Made by a program: the position numbers and the translations under genes. This document shows, piece by piece, positions 41,205 to 53,918 of a DNA stretch of 64,000 bases (positions within the stretch are counted from its first letter, which is position 1; the number at the start of each line of letters is the position of its first letter). The stretch comes from Taxawa tesnikishii (nom. ined.) (taxonomy: Eukaryota; Ascomycota; Dothideomycetes; Dothideales): NCBI GenBank assembly GCA_030247885.1, contig JAPDRO010000010.1, positions 372,001 through 436,000 on the forward strand. Direction: 5' to 3'. The notes under the pieces are model-generated. The model ran no database searches, was not told where the DNA came from, and worked only from the letters and a program-made list of their open reading frames with translations.

Positions 41205-42983
41205 ATGGAAGACGCAAATATAATTATGACGCTAATCGCGAGCGAGTTCGCGGAACGGGCATTCTCTCTACCCTACAACAATAGCAGATACTTACCGCCC
41301 GCCGCTGCCGGCGAGTTCAGCAGCAGAGAAAGCACGCCATTTCCCGATGCCCAAACAGACAACGAAATAGACGCCAGTCATCGTCTTCAGCTGACTTTCG
41401 ATCAACCGCCAAAACACACAGAGAAAGGGTACGTGTTCGGCACTGATCCACGACGATGCGACATCCTGCTTGGAAAAAGAAGGGGTCAGGGCAGCATCAG
41501 TGGCGAGCACTTCAGCATTGCGTTTGACGATGACGGCCGTGTCATACTTCGTGACTTCTCCAGATGTGGCACGGCTGTCAGCTATGACGGTCAGGCAAAA
41601 GACCAGAAGCGATCACACTTCACGTGGATCATCTTCGAAGAGTTCGAGAAGATCGAAGTTCAACTATCGGGCACCGACTTCAAGTTCTGGATCGAGTTGG
41701 CTAGGCATGAAGAATGCCAGTTAGAGTACCGAGCGAACGTCAATACGTTTCTCGAAAGTCGCAGAGAACATGAGAAAAGCACGTCGGCGCTCACTTCATT
41801 CAACATACTTGACATCCACAGTCAGGGCACCACTGCAGCTCCTACTACGTCACATTCTCCTGGCCAAGGGCCGGTCTATATACTGTACGAAGAGCTGGGA
41901 CGTGGTGAGTTTGGAGCAGTGCATAAGGTCGTTGATGTGAGCACTGGCTATGTGTATGCCGGGAAGGAGTTCATGCGTCCTGGCTGGGAAAACGAAGTTG
42001 CCGCGATGAGAAGAGTATCGCATGTAGGCATCCTTCTACGGTCATGAATGTGCATCTTTGACCGTGTGTAGCAACGAATCATCCGATTTGTGGACTTTAG
42101 ACCAGAACCTAACCCCTTGCTGGTGATGGAGTACCTTCCTCTGGGCAACCTGCGGGACCAGCATGAGAAAGTGCCCATTGCTGTGGAAGAGGCAGTGGCA
42201 CTCCTCTACCAGGGACTCCAGGGCGTTGGGTATCTGCATTCTCAGCGTCTCGCACACAGAGACATTAAACCAGCCAATATCCTCGTCGAGTCTCGCAGTC
42301 CTTTCAGCATCAAGCTTGCGGACTTCGGGCTGGTCAAGGACATGTCTGCACTACAGACTTGCTGCGGCACGGCCCTCTACGCGGCGCCAGAGATCTGGAA
42401 AGGATCCGGATATACTTCCGCTGTCGACATATGGTCGCTCGGACTTGTGGTGTTTGAGTTCGCGTACGGCCTCCCGAAACTGAAACGTGGACCTTTCCGT
42501 GCGAGGGACTGGTGCAACCGGGTAGTGAAGGCGGTCGAAGACTGCGACTCGGGTGAGCTTGTGGATTGTTTGTCGACACACATGCTGCGACTTGACCCAA
42601 AACAGAGGTCATCGGCAGACGACTGTCTCAAACAAGCAGCCGAAGTATATCGCTCTTACCAAGTCATGCTTCACATGCGGTGCCAGGACACTGAGTGTAC
42701 CACGCCGACGGAGAAGACGTCTACCTTCCGGGCAGACTTGCATGGGCTCGACACATTCGAGCAATACACACAGCTGGATATGGCACGTGTGTCTGGATCG
42801 TGTCGGTCATCTCACGGCCGATCTCGAAAGCGTCAAAGACGTGACATAGTCAAGACGAATGCCCAAGAAAGGCTGTCGGACCAACCAGTGCCGGCAAAGA
42901 CGTCTTTCGGAGAGAACCAGCGTAGCATTCCTCCGAGAGGGATAAGGCATTCCAGATCTAGCAGGACTACCGGGTACGGGTAA
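41205..42983 (+). CDS. FHA-domain Ser/Thr protein kinase (Rad53/Chk2-like layout)
   Basis: Two exons, 41205-42023 and 42072-42983, with a 48-base intron (GTAGGC...GTGTGTAG), give 576 residues. An FHA-like domain lies at about residues 76-130 (VFGTDPRRCDILLG, SISGEHFSIAFDDDG). The kinase starts near 228: glycine loop GRGEFGAVHK (about 232), Lys254 in YAGKEF, HRDIKPANI with catalytic Asp337, DFG at 357-359, and APEIW after CGTALYA. The C-terminus is basic (SRKRQRRDIVK). FHA plus kinase is the layout of checkpoint kinases, but many fungal paralogues of unknown role share it, so no specific pathway is claimed. No lesion found. Confidence 0.88.
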
Positions 42984-44381
42984 GGATGGTCGTTATTGGC
43001 TTGCATATGACAGCTCGTAACAACTCTCAGGTTACCACAAGCGCCATACGCGGATGAGAAGGGAACCGCTCTCGCGGAGACAGCTATGATAGAACCAAGG
43101 TTTAGACCGAAGAATCCGTAAGTCTGCCGGCTCCATTCCTTGCTTTACATGTATTGACCACACTGGAGGATACCAGCTTCAGCAGTGCAGCACAAACAAA
43201 ACCCTCGGACATCGGCCGCCGTCCATCTTATAACTCTTGGAGTGGAGCCAACATCCAAACAAAACTTGACACCATCAGACGAGTATCTGTCAGTACTATC
43301 TCGATCACCAATCACGAAGCTGAGTGGGCACGATTGAAGCTAACGTACACTAAGACTCAAGGTATTGAGGGAAGAACTTGCGTCGCAGCACGAGTGACTG
43401 AAACGTCCTCTTTATCCATGTCAGTTGCGATCCGACTTTCCAGAAGGTATGCTCAACGTGCTGTTCATGGGGAGTGCAAGTTCTCATCGACGAATGCCTT
43501 GCCGGAAACAGATGTTGTCGGCGGGCGTTGTGCATCGAGCCAAGCGGCAGTGGATGATTCTACCGGAAGTCCGACAAAGGCCCTTCTGTCCCGACTGGAA
43601 CAAGGGTTCTGTTCAGGATCCTACCGAGGTCCTTCGGTCGAGTCGTCGAGTCATTGACGGTCAGGTAAGGAAAGCTTCTGTTGCCGAGAAGGCAGTAACC
43701 GGGAGCCCTGACTCTAAACCCCTGTAGGTCTAGGCCATCCACGCGTATCCTGCCTGGCTTTGCTGAGCTGGCGCTGCCACCAGTCAACTGCGAATCTTGC
43801 ATGGATGTTGAGCACGTTATCCCAGAAGCGATCTTGTCAGTCAAGCAGGCTTTGCCCTCGCTTAACCAACATCTCGCTTGGTTGGTTACGCGCAGTTTTG
43901 TTCATCTGATTCCATGGACACTTCCTTTTGCAGCCCGTTCACGTTTGGTCAGGTCAAGGATGTCTAGCATGCTTGCAACACATTGGTTCCCCTAGTCATC
44001 GAAACGAATGTCCAGTCATGATATGTGCAAAACTCTGTTCATGGAAAGATCGTACTTTGCCGGACGCAAAGCTCCGTCAACTGTTTTTCGCACGCCCAAC
44101 TTGCCCGCCGTTGTACTGGAAGAGGAGCAGCACATATCCCGAATCACCAGTAAAAATGCCCTTGTTTGGAACGGATGCTTGGATCAAATCAAGCGTGACC
44201 GCTAACGATACACCCTCAGACCAATGTTTCAGCAACGGTTTCGTTCAATATGTACAAGGAAGACATGTCGCCAGTGACCAAGATGCTACAAAGGTTTGAC
44301 CGCAACAAATGTGGTCGAAGTTTCCTACCGTTCTGCTTCCCTTCTCTTTCCATATCCTCACAAGGTTCAACGGTAACTTGC
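42984..44381. other. No gene supported
   Basis: A plus-strand frame of about 165 codons at 43154-43657 and overlapping frames on both strands have no recognisable motif and no clear splice structure. No repeat of this window was matched. A decayed gene is possible. Confidence 0.3.
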
Positions 44382-45606
44382 TCAAATATCTCGTGAGAGC
44401 CCAAGATCCCTCTCGATTTGACACGTTTCTCTGAGATGGTAGCCCCGACTTTGCTCTACCTCCTCTAACTTGAGTCTTCTCTCTCCCACAGAACGATTGA
44501 GATCTTGCACCCTCTGTTGCACATCTCTCTGCTCCCGTTGTAAAGTCTCGATTTGTGCACATATATCCTCCATGCGCTTGGCCTGTGATGCAAGACCTGT
44601 TTCTGCCTCCCTGACGTCAGACGAACACTGCCCGAGCTCCTCCTCTGCAAGACGTAGCGCGCGCCGATGTTGTTGATACTCCTTGACTTTCCTGCCCATC
44701 ATGATCAGTTCCTGTGTCGTGGAGTCGTCCAGCTCGGCGTTCTTTGAAGTCGAAAACGGCGTCCGCTGGTTCGATGCTGGCAAAGCGGTACTTCTCTCCT
44801 GATCCAGAACATCCTCATTCGGAGACAAGGACAGCGTAGGCTCTTGAGGTGGTGAACGCTCGGTTGGTACTCCACTACCTGACCTAACCGTCGCTGCCGT
44901 CGTCGAGCTCAACAACCGCCCAGCCCTCTCTCCTTCCTCTTGCGTTACCTCACGCGCTTCACCATTACTGTTCCCCGTATCGAGCTCTTCACCAGTGCCA
45001 CTGTGGTCTTGTGGTGACAAAGGGCACCGTCGGCAACGGCAGTTCGGCGGTCTGCAGCTGGCTTCTCCGATGCTACGTTGTCCGTTCCTGCATACAAACG
45101 ATCTGTGTTCTCCTCCTGTGACATCTCGTCGCGTCTTGCTGGAGTTGCAGTCGCCCTCACGCTAACGTAGCCGTAGTTGTCGGTGTCTGTAGCAGGGGCT
45201 GCGATGGCTTCGCTGTTTCTATACCAGCATTGGAAGTGTTCGCAAGCGCGTCGGAAGCGTCTCCTCCAGCACCACTTTCCGATGGTCCGCACGTTCGACG
45301 CAATGGGGTTGCCTTAGCACCGGCAAAAGTCCACAGAAAGCCTTGGCCCTCTCTGCCCTTGCCTTGACTCCGTCCCACAAATCTCGGATTGACCCCTTTA
45401 GCATACGTGCTCAATGTCGCAGATATCCCACTCTTTATTCTGCTGCTATCGCGGCTAAGTATATCGCTAGGACGGTGCTTTTCCATCCAAGACAGTATCG
45501 CGGTCGTCCGAAGTCCATCTGGGTTTGCTTCTAGCGCCTGACAGATAACGCTGAGATAGGAGAGAGAGGTGGACGGTGATGAAGTGCTTGTAGGTTGTGT
45601 GTTCAT
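44382..45606 (-). CDS. Forkhead-like winged helix plus coiled-coil protein (gene O), model incomplete
   Basis: The start is the ATG at 45604-45606. Residues about 15-90 look like a winged-helix domain of forkhead type: GLRTTAILSWMEKHRPSD, IKSGISATLSTYAKGVNPRFV and GFLWTFAG match the order helix, SIR..LS, and wing with G.LWTF. The first frame ends at 45157. Then come a short stretch in another frame (45292-44945) and a final frame 45020-44382 with a long coiled coil (TQELIMMGRKVKEYQQHRRAL to LEEVEQSRGYHLRET). Introns or frame lesions between the parts were not resolved. The coiled coil is paralogous to that of gene P at 55504-57025. A DNA-binding regulator is inferred from the winged helix. 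Confidence 0.5.
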
Positions 45607-46096
45607 GGAGCTCTGACCTGATTTCGGAGAAGAAGCGGGACTGCAGTTTGGATCCTGATTTCTTCGCTCAGCAGACGCACCGTGCTCGAAACAATGTAGC
45701 GACGCTGACGCATGATCGTCTGTTCTCCGTGCTGTGCGCTTGTCATGGGCCTTAGCGGTGAGCCGCCCTTTGCGAATGTTAGCTCTGGTTTCTTCTCACA
45801 AGCTGAGGCCGCAAGCGCAGTAAGTACGTTTTCTTTTCTGCCGATCGGGTACATCGGCCGATGGTATGATAAGAGACGTCGCTGTTGCTTCCATTATGCC
45901 TACCAGAACGGCATCCAGACCTTTTGGTGGCTCCCAAGTGTGGAACGGGGTTGCTCTCGCGGAGACTGCGAAGATAATCGGGGTGCTAGGGCCGGGGGTT
46001 GCAACTGGACATGGGGCGCTAGCCGGCGATAGCCGACCAGCGGAGGTCAGGTGGGGACTGGTCTGATTGGACACTGTACGGATTGACTCCTAGCAC
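45607..46096. other. No gene recognised
   Basis: Upstream region of gene O up to the terminal repeat of transposon Q. Probably contains the promoter of O. Confidence 0.35.
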
Positions 46097-46098
46097 TA

Positions 46099-46930
46099 AC
46101 GTAAACCGCGGGGTAATGGATCACTCATCTGCGAACCTCCTGGCTTCTATCACTATTTACGAACCGCAACAACAATGCAATCAGAATCTGAGTCGCTATA
46201 GATGTTCTCTAGTTCTTCGTCTTCCTCCTCCTCGGGTACTTCTTCGATTGCACGCTTGCGTGGCCGTCCGCGCGGCTTTTTCGTTGCCGAATCCGCTTCC
46301 GCCGTCTTCGCTATTTCGAGCACTTCTTCCGTGCTAAACACGAACCTGCCCTTTAATGCGACTCGCTTGCCCTTCTTCCGAGTCTTTCGCATATTGAGAA
46401 GCTTCTCCTGTTCTTCTACCTGCTTGCGCAAAGTGATAAGCTCGCTATGCGTCGATTCAAAAGCGCGAGTCATCCGCTCTATATAGCGTTTTACCGGAGA
46501 GGGAAGGTCTTGCACAGCTTTGATCGCCGAGTTGAGCGCTGCGTTTGCTTCGCGTAGCTCAGTCCCATCTGGCGGTAAGCTATTGAGTAGCGAAAGGTCC
46601 AGATCAGGTTGTTGTGGCGGTGTATGCGGTTCTGAGTCCGCCGTAGTCGGCTTTGTGGGCAGCTTGTCAAGCACCGTTATGGGGCTTAGAGGCTGAAGGC
46701 CGGCGCCTCTCCATCCGGCAAGGATATTGTGTCTAGTAAGCGCCCTATCCCTTGCTCGGATGTACATCTCCGTCCATTCCACGCGCGATATGCGGCCGGA
46801 ATCGACCCGTAGGGCGGCGTCGGTCTCCGAAGCCAGCGCGCGCTTAAGCGGCGCAAAGACGCCAACATCGAGCGGCTAGAGTATATGCGAACAGTGAGGC
46901 GGCAGGATGAGCAAGTCGATTGCATTCCCC
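46099..46930 (-). mobile_element. Family-A transposon Q, only the 3' half and one end left
   Basis: The terminal repeat begins at 46099 (ACGTAAACCGCGGGG) after TA at 46097-46098. The transposase reads on the minus strand from NAIDLLILPPHCSHIL to the normal C-terminus at 46153 (SDSDCIVVAVRK). A TAG replaces the conserved Gln just before PLDVGVF (near 46878). All sequence before AIDLL is missing: homology stops at about 46930, where the decayed transposase R takes over. Confidence 0.82.
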
Positions 46931-46974
46931 ATTAGTGCCATAACAGTCACTGTATTATTCCAGGTTTTACTGTA

Positions 46975-48609
46975 TTATTTGGAGTCTTCGCTATCTTCTG
47001 CATCTACAGTTTCTGCCCGGCAGGTGCGAGAGTTGTGTCCAGTCTTGCCGCAACGCCCGCAATGCCTCTCTGCGCAAGCCCTTTTTGCAGGCTTCCTACC
47101 CTCATCGTGCCCGCCCGTCTCGTTGGGAGCAGGTAGATTGGTTACCTCACCTACCGTTGATGTCTCCTGACTCCGAATATACCTCCTCTTACAGCTCTTA
47201 AGCTGCCTATCGAAGACTAGCCATTTCCTTGCGCATCAACACCATATCATGCATCACCTTTGCAGAGCCCTTCCCAAGTCGATTAAGCGATCCAATGACG
47301 GAAGCAGGCGAGGAGCTCTTGTGCCTTCGAATCCGGTTGCGAGCAAGCGTTGATTGAGCCTCTATCTCGTGTGCGTTGCTCGGTGTTCTGCATTCCCACG
47401 GGCTGTCCTCTGGTGCAGCTGGTGTTGGCGTGTGGAGCTCCAGATCAAGCTTCGACAACACAGCTTCTGGGTCGTGTGGGACCAGTCCAGCGCCTCGGAA
47501 GCTTGCGCAGATGTTTTCCTTTGTAAACGCCTTGTCGAAGGCTGCTTTGAAGGCTGGTAGGAATGCTTCTTTTTGACATGGTTGGTGTGGTTGCGCGCCA
47601 AGCCTGAGATCTCATCCCCGTATGCCCGCTTCAGCGGCGACAAGCAGCCCACATCAAGTGGCTGCAGCAGATGCGACGAGTGCGGGGGCATGCAAAGAGT
47701 GACAATGTTCTCCTCCTTGCAGAGTTTGTGGAACTCGTACGTGTTGTGGCTCTCGTGGCCATCAACAATCAGCAGCCGGTGCGTGCCCACAGCACGCGCC
47801 TTTGTATGCTTGTTAAAGTGCTTCAACCACGCAATTGCAAGCGCATTTGTTGTCCAGCCGTTGCTGCTGACCTCGATAACCCAGTCGCGGGGTATGTCCT
47901 TGTCCTCGTACCAGGCAGAGATCAGTACCTTGCCCACAAAGATAACAAACGGTGGAATCGTCCACCCTGCTGCGTTGATTCCCTGGATCACTGTAACCCA
48001 CTCGCGATTGCCTGGCTGGACTCTCTTCCGTTTGCCACCACGTCTCTCTGAGCCTGTAACAACCAGCTAAGACGAGATGACACCCATCATAAAGCCTGTC
48101 TCGTCAAAGTTGTAGATGTCGTCGTCCTGGATGCCGTGCTTCTCCTTGTAAGACTGAACAAGTGTGAACTACGGGCTGATAGCCCTCGCATCCTCGCTCA
48201 AAGCTCGCTGGCGATCGTGAGGACGGCTCCATCGGGTTTTAAGCTCATGTGTACGCGCGATAAAGTTGTCCACCCAGTTCTTGCCTACTGGCTTCCCACT
48301 ACGCTCTGCTAGCAAATCATTAGCCATATCTCCGACCATGTCCCTTGTAGGCGCAAGTCCTCTCGAGTCTAGCTCAAGTACGTATCGAACAATAGCCTCC
48401 TCTTCAGCCCTAGTGAGCTTCCATGCTACAGGCGTATAATCGCGTTTTGACGTAGTCCCGGCGCGTCGCTTCTGGAGAGAGGTTCGGGGAACATTATAGA
48501 TTGTTGCAGCGCGTCGCTCGCTTAGGGTCGCGTCATCTTCAAGCGCCTGTATAGCTAGCGTGAGCCTGGCTTCAGCAGAGGAGAAGTCTGTGTTGTGATG
48601 TTGAGGCAT
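46975..48609 (-). pseudogene. Fot1-type transposase R with zinc knuckle, heavily broken
   Basis: The start is the ATG at 48607-48609 (MPQHHNTDFSSAEARL). A Psq-like HTH (ERRAATIYNVPRTSLQKRRAG) and a CENP-B-like HTH (GKNWVDNFIARTHEL) follow. Stops: TAG at 48169-48171 and at 48067-48069, both within conserved parts. The catalytic residues are visible (IYNFDETGF, LLIVDGHESH, LQPLDVGCL; 35 between the last two). Frameshifts lie in an A-run near 47570 and near 47212. The C-terminus near 47005-47110 has a CCHC zinc knuckle, CGRCGKTGHNSRTC (C-x2-C-x4-H-x4-C), and the stop is at 46975. It is a family distinct from the others here. Terminal repeats were not identified. Confidence 0.8.
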
Positions 48610-49341
48610 TGCGGTTGAAAGTTGATGGGTGCGGAATCTTGGTAGGGCGGCCCGCGAGCCTATGAAACACGTTAGAAGAAAGGATCCCTAGCGACGTTAT
48701 GTTATATACGGTCATTAGAAGACGTGTCTTTGTTGCGACAGGAAATAACGCGACGCGTGAGCAGATATGCAAATCTATCCAAGTGACAAGGGCAACGACA
48801 GCCAGGATAAACGTTTAGGATAGCAAGAGGGGAGACAGGCTAGTAAGATCTCGGCTGATAAGCACGAGGCTGCTTTGTTCGCTTGGTCCAGTTCATAACA
48901 GGCTGGCGAGCGGGAGTATGGTCCGGATGGAAATGAATCCGTGTCGGCTAAATCCATGCGCTTCATCCGGGAGAAAAGCAATCGGATGCTGCTTAGCCAG
49001 AAAGACGTACGGGGCACGACGAAAGCCTAACGATGAGCGAAAAACGAACGCCTACAGTTTGGTAACTAACGGAAAAAGGCAGGTAGGCACTCAAAGAAGA
49101 TCTATCACGGCCGTGGTTCTCCTGCCGTGCGCCACATTTCTCAGCCGCTCCGCACTACTTCTGGAGACTGTTAGCCATACGATGATTCAATTCCAGCCAT
49201 TGCTGAACCGATGGCGATCAAGCATTATCCACAGAGGCTCCCTGTTGGCGTATATAAGATCACATCAAGTCTATCCATGATTTCTCCGGCTTGGGTATTT
49301 CATCGATTAGAAGATAGGTGTCCTATCGAATATTGTTCTTA
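48610..49341. other. No gene recognised
   Basis: Contains the outer part of the R element and the upstream region of the esterase gene. A short exon with the esterase start could lie near 49278 (ATG ATT TCT CCG), but splice phases did not fit well. Confidence 0.3.
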
Positions 49342-51488
49342 GGACCACCGCCCTGCTTTGCTTTGGCGCCTCCATCCAAGCAGCTGCGACTCGGGAGAAC
49401 CTTGCAGCAAGTCTGACTATCTTGTCGCACAATGACCTCTATGGCGAGTCGTCCCTTCGGACTGCTGCCGCGATCCTACTGAGCGGCCGTCACTCTTATG
49501 CGAAAGCGACAAGCTCATGCGCAGCACTCGGAGAACTAGTCTGGTCCGGCGATCACACCGACTTTGGGAAGAGCCTTCAGGATGCGGTTGCATACCAAAT
49601 GTGGCTGGGTAACTACCCTTATGGTCAACTATTCTGCATTGCAGAAAAAGCTTCGTGGCGAGGTACATGCTGTCAAGCGATTGACAGGTCTGGGTCTGTT
49701 CACGAAGTAGACTGCCATCTGAAGATGCCGGTCTTGTGCGAGCAGAGTGCGCAGCGATCGAACATAACCTCAAGAAGCAACTCAACGTCTCTTGAGATCA
49801 CCCAGCGCTTAGGTAAAGGATATGTCACCGGCTCTCGTGGTGCTTATGCCATGGAATTTCTGGGCATTCGCTACGCAGCGCAGCCAGAGAGGTTTGGGTA
49901 TTCTGTTGTCTTCGACAACGATGCTGAAGTCACTTCATTGGCACCCGCACCTGCCTGCCCACAGCTGGACGGTACTACTGTTGTCGGAGGTGAAGACTGT
50001 CTCTTCTTGAACATATGGACCCCCTCTCTACCAGATCTTTCGCGCCCGCACCAGAAGAAGTCTCTCAAGGCTGTCATGGTCTGGTTCTTTGGCTCTGGCG
50101 GCTCTTCTACCGACCCGACGACAGATGGAGGCAACCTTGCATCTCGCGGTGATGTGGTGGTAGTGAGCTTCAATTACCGGATTGGTGATCTCGGTTGGCT
50201 GGCTCTGAACAGTAGCGACGCTCGCGGGAACTACGGACTGTCGGACATGGTTACGGTACTCAAGTAGGTTCAGGAAAACATTGAAGCTTTCGGCGGTGAT
50301 CCTGGCAGGGTCACCATCTTTGGAGAATCTTCCGGAGCTGCCAATGTGAGAGCCCTGATGGCTTCGCCAGCTGCAAAGGGGCTGTTCTCAGCTGCCATAA
50401 TGGAATTATCATCTGGCCTGTTCGGTGCCAACGAACCATACATTGAATACCAAACCGTCCAAGAAAAGCATGATAGCATTGCAGCAGGTGTGCTCGCGCA
50501 AGTGGGTTGTCTCAACGCGAGCGACCGTCTGGCTTGCTTGAGAAACTTGACTGTGGGGGCAATTCTGAACGCTACACAAGATCCCGGGTAAGTGCTGTTT
50601 CCAGTGTCGGAAACCCCGAGCTAATACCACCATGGGTACCCCGTCATCGATGGCACCTACCTGACGTCTCCACGATTAATGCTCAATGGAACGGACACCG
50701 ATAATGCGGCGCACGTTCCATCGTTGATAGGCAATAACCGTGACGAGCTCACTATCACATTAGCGCAAGCCGGTCCATATATCAATTATACGTCCTTGGA
50801 TTCTGCATTGAACAGCCTCAACACCGTTTTGAACCTTACAGCGGGCGTTGTTCTCAATCCGTCGCCAGCTCTAATTCTCGCCTCTGGCCAGTTTGCTTCG
50901 CCGTCAGGACCGAACAACACTCTAGCAGCCTTCAACGCAACACAACGTGTACTTACAGACCTCGGCATACGTTGTGCGGACGAATGCACAGCATTTGTGG
51001 GTGCGCAGAACGATCGGTTCGAACGTGCATATTACTTCCAGTTCAATCGCACATACCAGCCATCGACCTTCGACGCTTACGAGTGTCACCCAGCGGCTAC
51101 ACCCAATCGCCCATATGGTGATCCTGAGCTTGAGTACTTCAAGTGCCATGCGGGCGAGGTGGCATACGTGTTTGGCAACTTCGTGCCAAACGGTCTTCCA
51201 GATCGAGACGGCTTGGATATCTCTTTCAGCCAATTGGTCATAGACTACTGGAGTGCATTTGCAAGAAACTCAGGGAACCCAAATCCTGAATCTGGGTACC
51301 TGGCAGCAAGAGGATATACGAACAGCTCTCGAACGATGAGCACGGTCGGAGCATGGAGACCTGTTGTGGCACAAGCGTCCGCTCGAGCTATCCGCCAGCT
51401 TGGCACTACACTTAGCGACATCACCTGGGTTGATGCGGCACAGTGTAACGTGCTGAACCAGGCTCTTACCTTGTATGAAAGCCTTTAA
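49342..51488 (+). pseudogene. Secreted-type carboxylesterase with N-terminal C-type-lectin-like region, disabled
   Basis: The frame enters with a hydrophobic stretch (TALLCFGASIQAA), probably the signal peptide; the start exon is unresolved. Cys-rich residues follow (SCAALGELVWSG, LFCIAEKASWRGTCCQAI, MPVLCEQS), as in lectin-like domains attached to some fungal type-B carboxylesterases. Then FLGIRYAAQPERF, GGEDCLFLNIWTP, VVVVSFNYRIG and the nucleophile elbow VTIFGESSGAANV. Lesions: a TAG at 50265-50267 where the family has Trp (LK.VQENIEAFGGDP), and an intron at 50588-50635 (GTAAGT...CTAATACC) whose acceptor reads GG, not AG. The remainder to 51488 is open (YPVIDGTYLTSP, IDYWSAFARNSGNPNP). Only two or three changes disable it. 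Confidence 0.8.
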
Positions 51489-51567
51489 GTTAACGATTCC
51501 TAAAAGCAGTGTTACAGCCTAGCTATAAAGAAAGACAGATGACCAAACAATACTGATAACATCGCCT

Positions 51568-52821
51568 GTTCTAGATAATGCCTGCAATCCTTGGATTCTT
51601 CAAATTGTAAGAGACCAGTGTCGAGATCCAGCCCAATTGCCGTGTGTTCAAAGGCTGGCTCGATACTGGTCGCTTGCCAATCTATCAGAGCAGTGATATC
51701 TGTAGGATCGTCCGGATTGACGAAGATGTTCTGATGTGTAGATCAGAATGCAACATTATCGGAGATGCATTATCCTTGATGCGGGCATCGGCTGCTAACT
51801 TCTGCAAGACTTGCTGAGCATGATGAAGTATTCCAATGTGTTCTTTTGGCGACCCTTGGAAGGAGTTCCCGTTTGAACGAGCGGTATCATCAGGCAGAAT
51901 CCTAGTAAGACCTGCATTGATCAAAGCGTTGCAGTAAGATGGTAAGTTAGACCCTGCGGAAGCCGGTTTGGTTAGCTCTAGGCCGTCGACGATCACAGAG
52001 ACAGCAACTTACATGGTCCTCTATCAGGCTGAGTGTGATATGTAAAGCGTGCATCACGTACACCGTCGCCACAGAAGCGCTTGCTGCAAGAAGGGCCGAT
52101 ACAGAAGTTATCGTCGAGCCTGATTTTCTGAGATGAATCAATCGCTGAAAGATTGGAGAAGTAAAGGCTGCCGTAGGCGGGAAAGTTGAGCTCTGTCATC
52201 TGCGCTATGTACCGAATAACAGACCCTATGCAGCGCATCTGCTGGCGAACATCAAGAGTTTGCCAGACGTGACTCAAGGGAACACCCGCAGCATGGCCCA
52301 TTATGATGTGTTCGCAGCCGATGACGTTGGAAGCATGGTGGTCACTTCAAGCAACTATAGGAGGAATAGGAATCTTGGTAAGTGATTGTACTAGAAAGTC
52401 AGCGATGTCTGGATCAGAGTGGGCCGAAGTCGCGTTAGCATACAGTACTGTATCGTAGCGACTTCTGAGTGGGTGATCAAACTCTCCGGTCCGGCTACCG
52501 AGGTTGGAAGCTTAGCTACCAGCTGCCCGCCGTTGTCAGTCTTGAAGACAAAGGCTTTGCAGGAATTACCCTCGAGCTTCTCCCACGATGAAACAGCGGT
52601 GGCTCCTTCGTAGCAATCAACCACTTTCCGGCAAAGAGAAGTGAAACTGAAATCGATATAGCGAGCGTTCCGCTCGTTTTCGTCGTTTCGTGGCTAGCTT
52701 CCAGCTGTATACAAATGTAGGTCATGTTCTATAGCAAGTTTAGTAACAATACGCGGTGAACGTGTTAGCAGCTCTATTGCAGTAAATGCGTACCAGTGAG
52801 TTCTCGTTTCGAAGATGTCAT
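51568..52821 (-). pseudogene. Truncated APH-like kinase pseudogene
   Basis: Copy of the gene at 26434-28152. The ATG is at 52819-52821. Exon 2 has a TAG where the good copy has Trp (AGKWLRND to AGS-stop). The conserved blocks GNSCKAFVFKTDNGGQLVAK and MGHAAGVPLSHVWQTLD remain. One base is lost after MLHSDLH, and the end is cut off at the duplication boundary, so the last roughly 155 codons are missing. Intron positions are kept. Confidence 0.85.
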
Positions 52822-53918
52822 TGAGCGATACAAGGAGCGCGAAGAGAACGAACAGGCGGTGAGATCAAGACCTGAAGCAAGTGCCGGCGAGGCAGAGGTT
52901 TTTCATAATGGCTTCTGGTGAAAAAGTCACTTCGCGACCGTATCCCAATACCTGTTCATAAAGTTACTGATCCGACGTCAGGGTGTCACGGGCGGGAGTC
53001 GGAGCGTAGGTATTGCTGACAGGATAGGATGTATTCGATGCTACGGACGGGCTATCTAGGCCAGGCAGGGTCGCTCGGATTGACAGGATGTAGCTCGAAG
53101 AGCCACAATCGAAATCATGGAACGAAGCTGAGGCCTAGCCGCGCTTCGGCTAACCTACTACATACAGAAGACACGTGATTATAGCGACTACCACATGTCC
53201 CAGGCTACGCCTGTGACACAGGGTAAGCTACAGCGGTTCAGCTTAACTACAGACCGTGTGCTCAAGACCGTCTCTGCTGTCAAGTGCCAGCCTCGTCCTG
53301 CTTTATGTGACTTCATCAGTTTCTCGATTGAAGTCGATGGTGACCTGGGAGAGTAATTTGTGGTGTCAAGGACAGCGCAGCGCAGCCGCGCGGCCAACGG
53401 GAGCACAGGAACGCCAAGCGTGGGATTTTCAGGGCTCGGCTGGAGCTGAAGCGAAGCCTATCCGGTGCTTGCCGCCAGCTGGTGGAGGTGCAGCGGGTAC
53501 AAGCTGCAATGAGAGGCACCTTGGAGCCAGTTGATATGGCGTTACCGAAGAGGTGTTGCGAATGTGTAAGCGAGTCACATCATCGATGTTTCACAAATCG
53601 CTTTCATATGTCCTGTACACCAACCAAGCACTATGGAAGGATGTGTTGGTGGTTGAGTTGACGCGTCTCACGGATCTTGTGGCACTGCAGCAGATTCTTG
53701 TTGGCTGTTGTATCAGGCTGGCGCTTATACAGTCAAAGAATATTCTTTCGTGTTGCACACATACAAGATGAGCATCCTCCGTCGTTGTGGAGTGTTGATA
53801 CCTAGAGAACATCGAGGTCAAAGCACTATCAAGCAAGTATAATCTTACGTCTTGCGTATGTATGTGTTGGTCCGCAATCTTCGGTTGAGCTTTGCTCTGA
53901 CTGGATCGGTTTTCAAGC

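Noticed and set aside
50588-50604. 17-base intron GTAAGTGCTGTTTCCAG in the esterase
   Set aside because: Too short for a spliceosomal intron, and it does not restore the conserved YPVIDGTY frame; the 48-base reading with a lost acceptor fits better.
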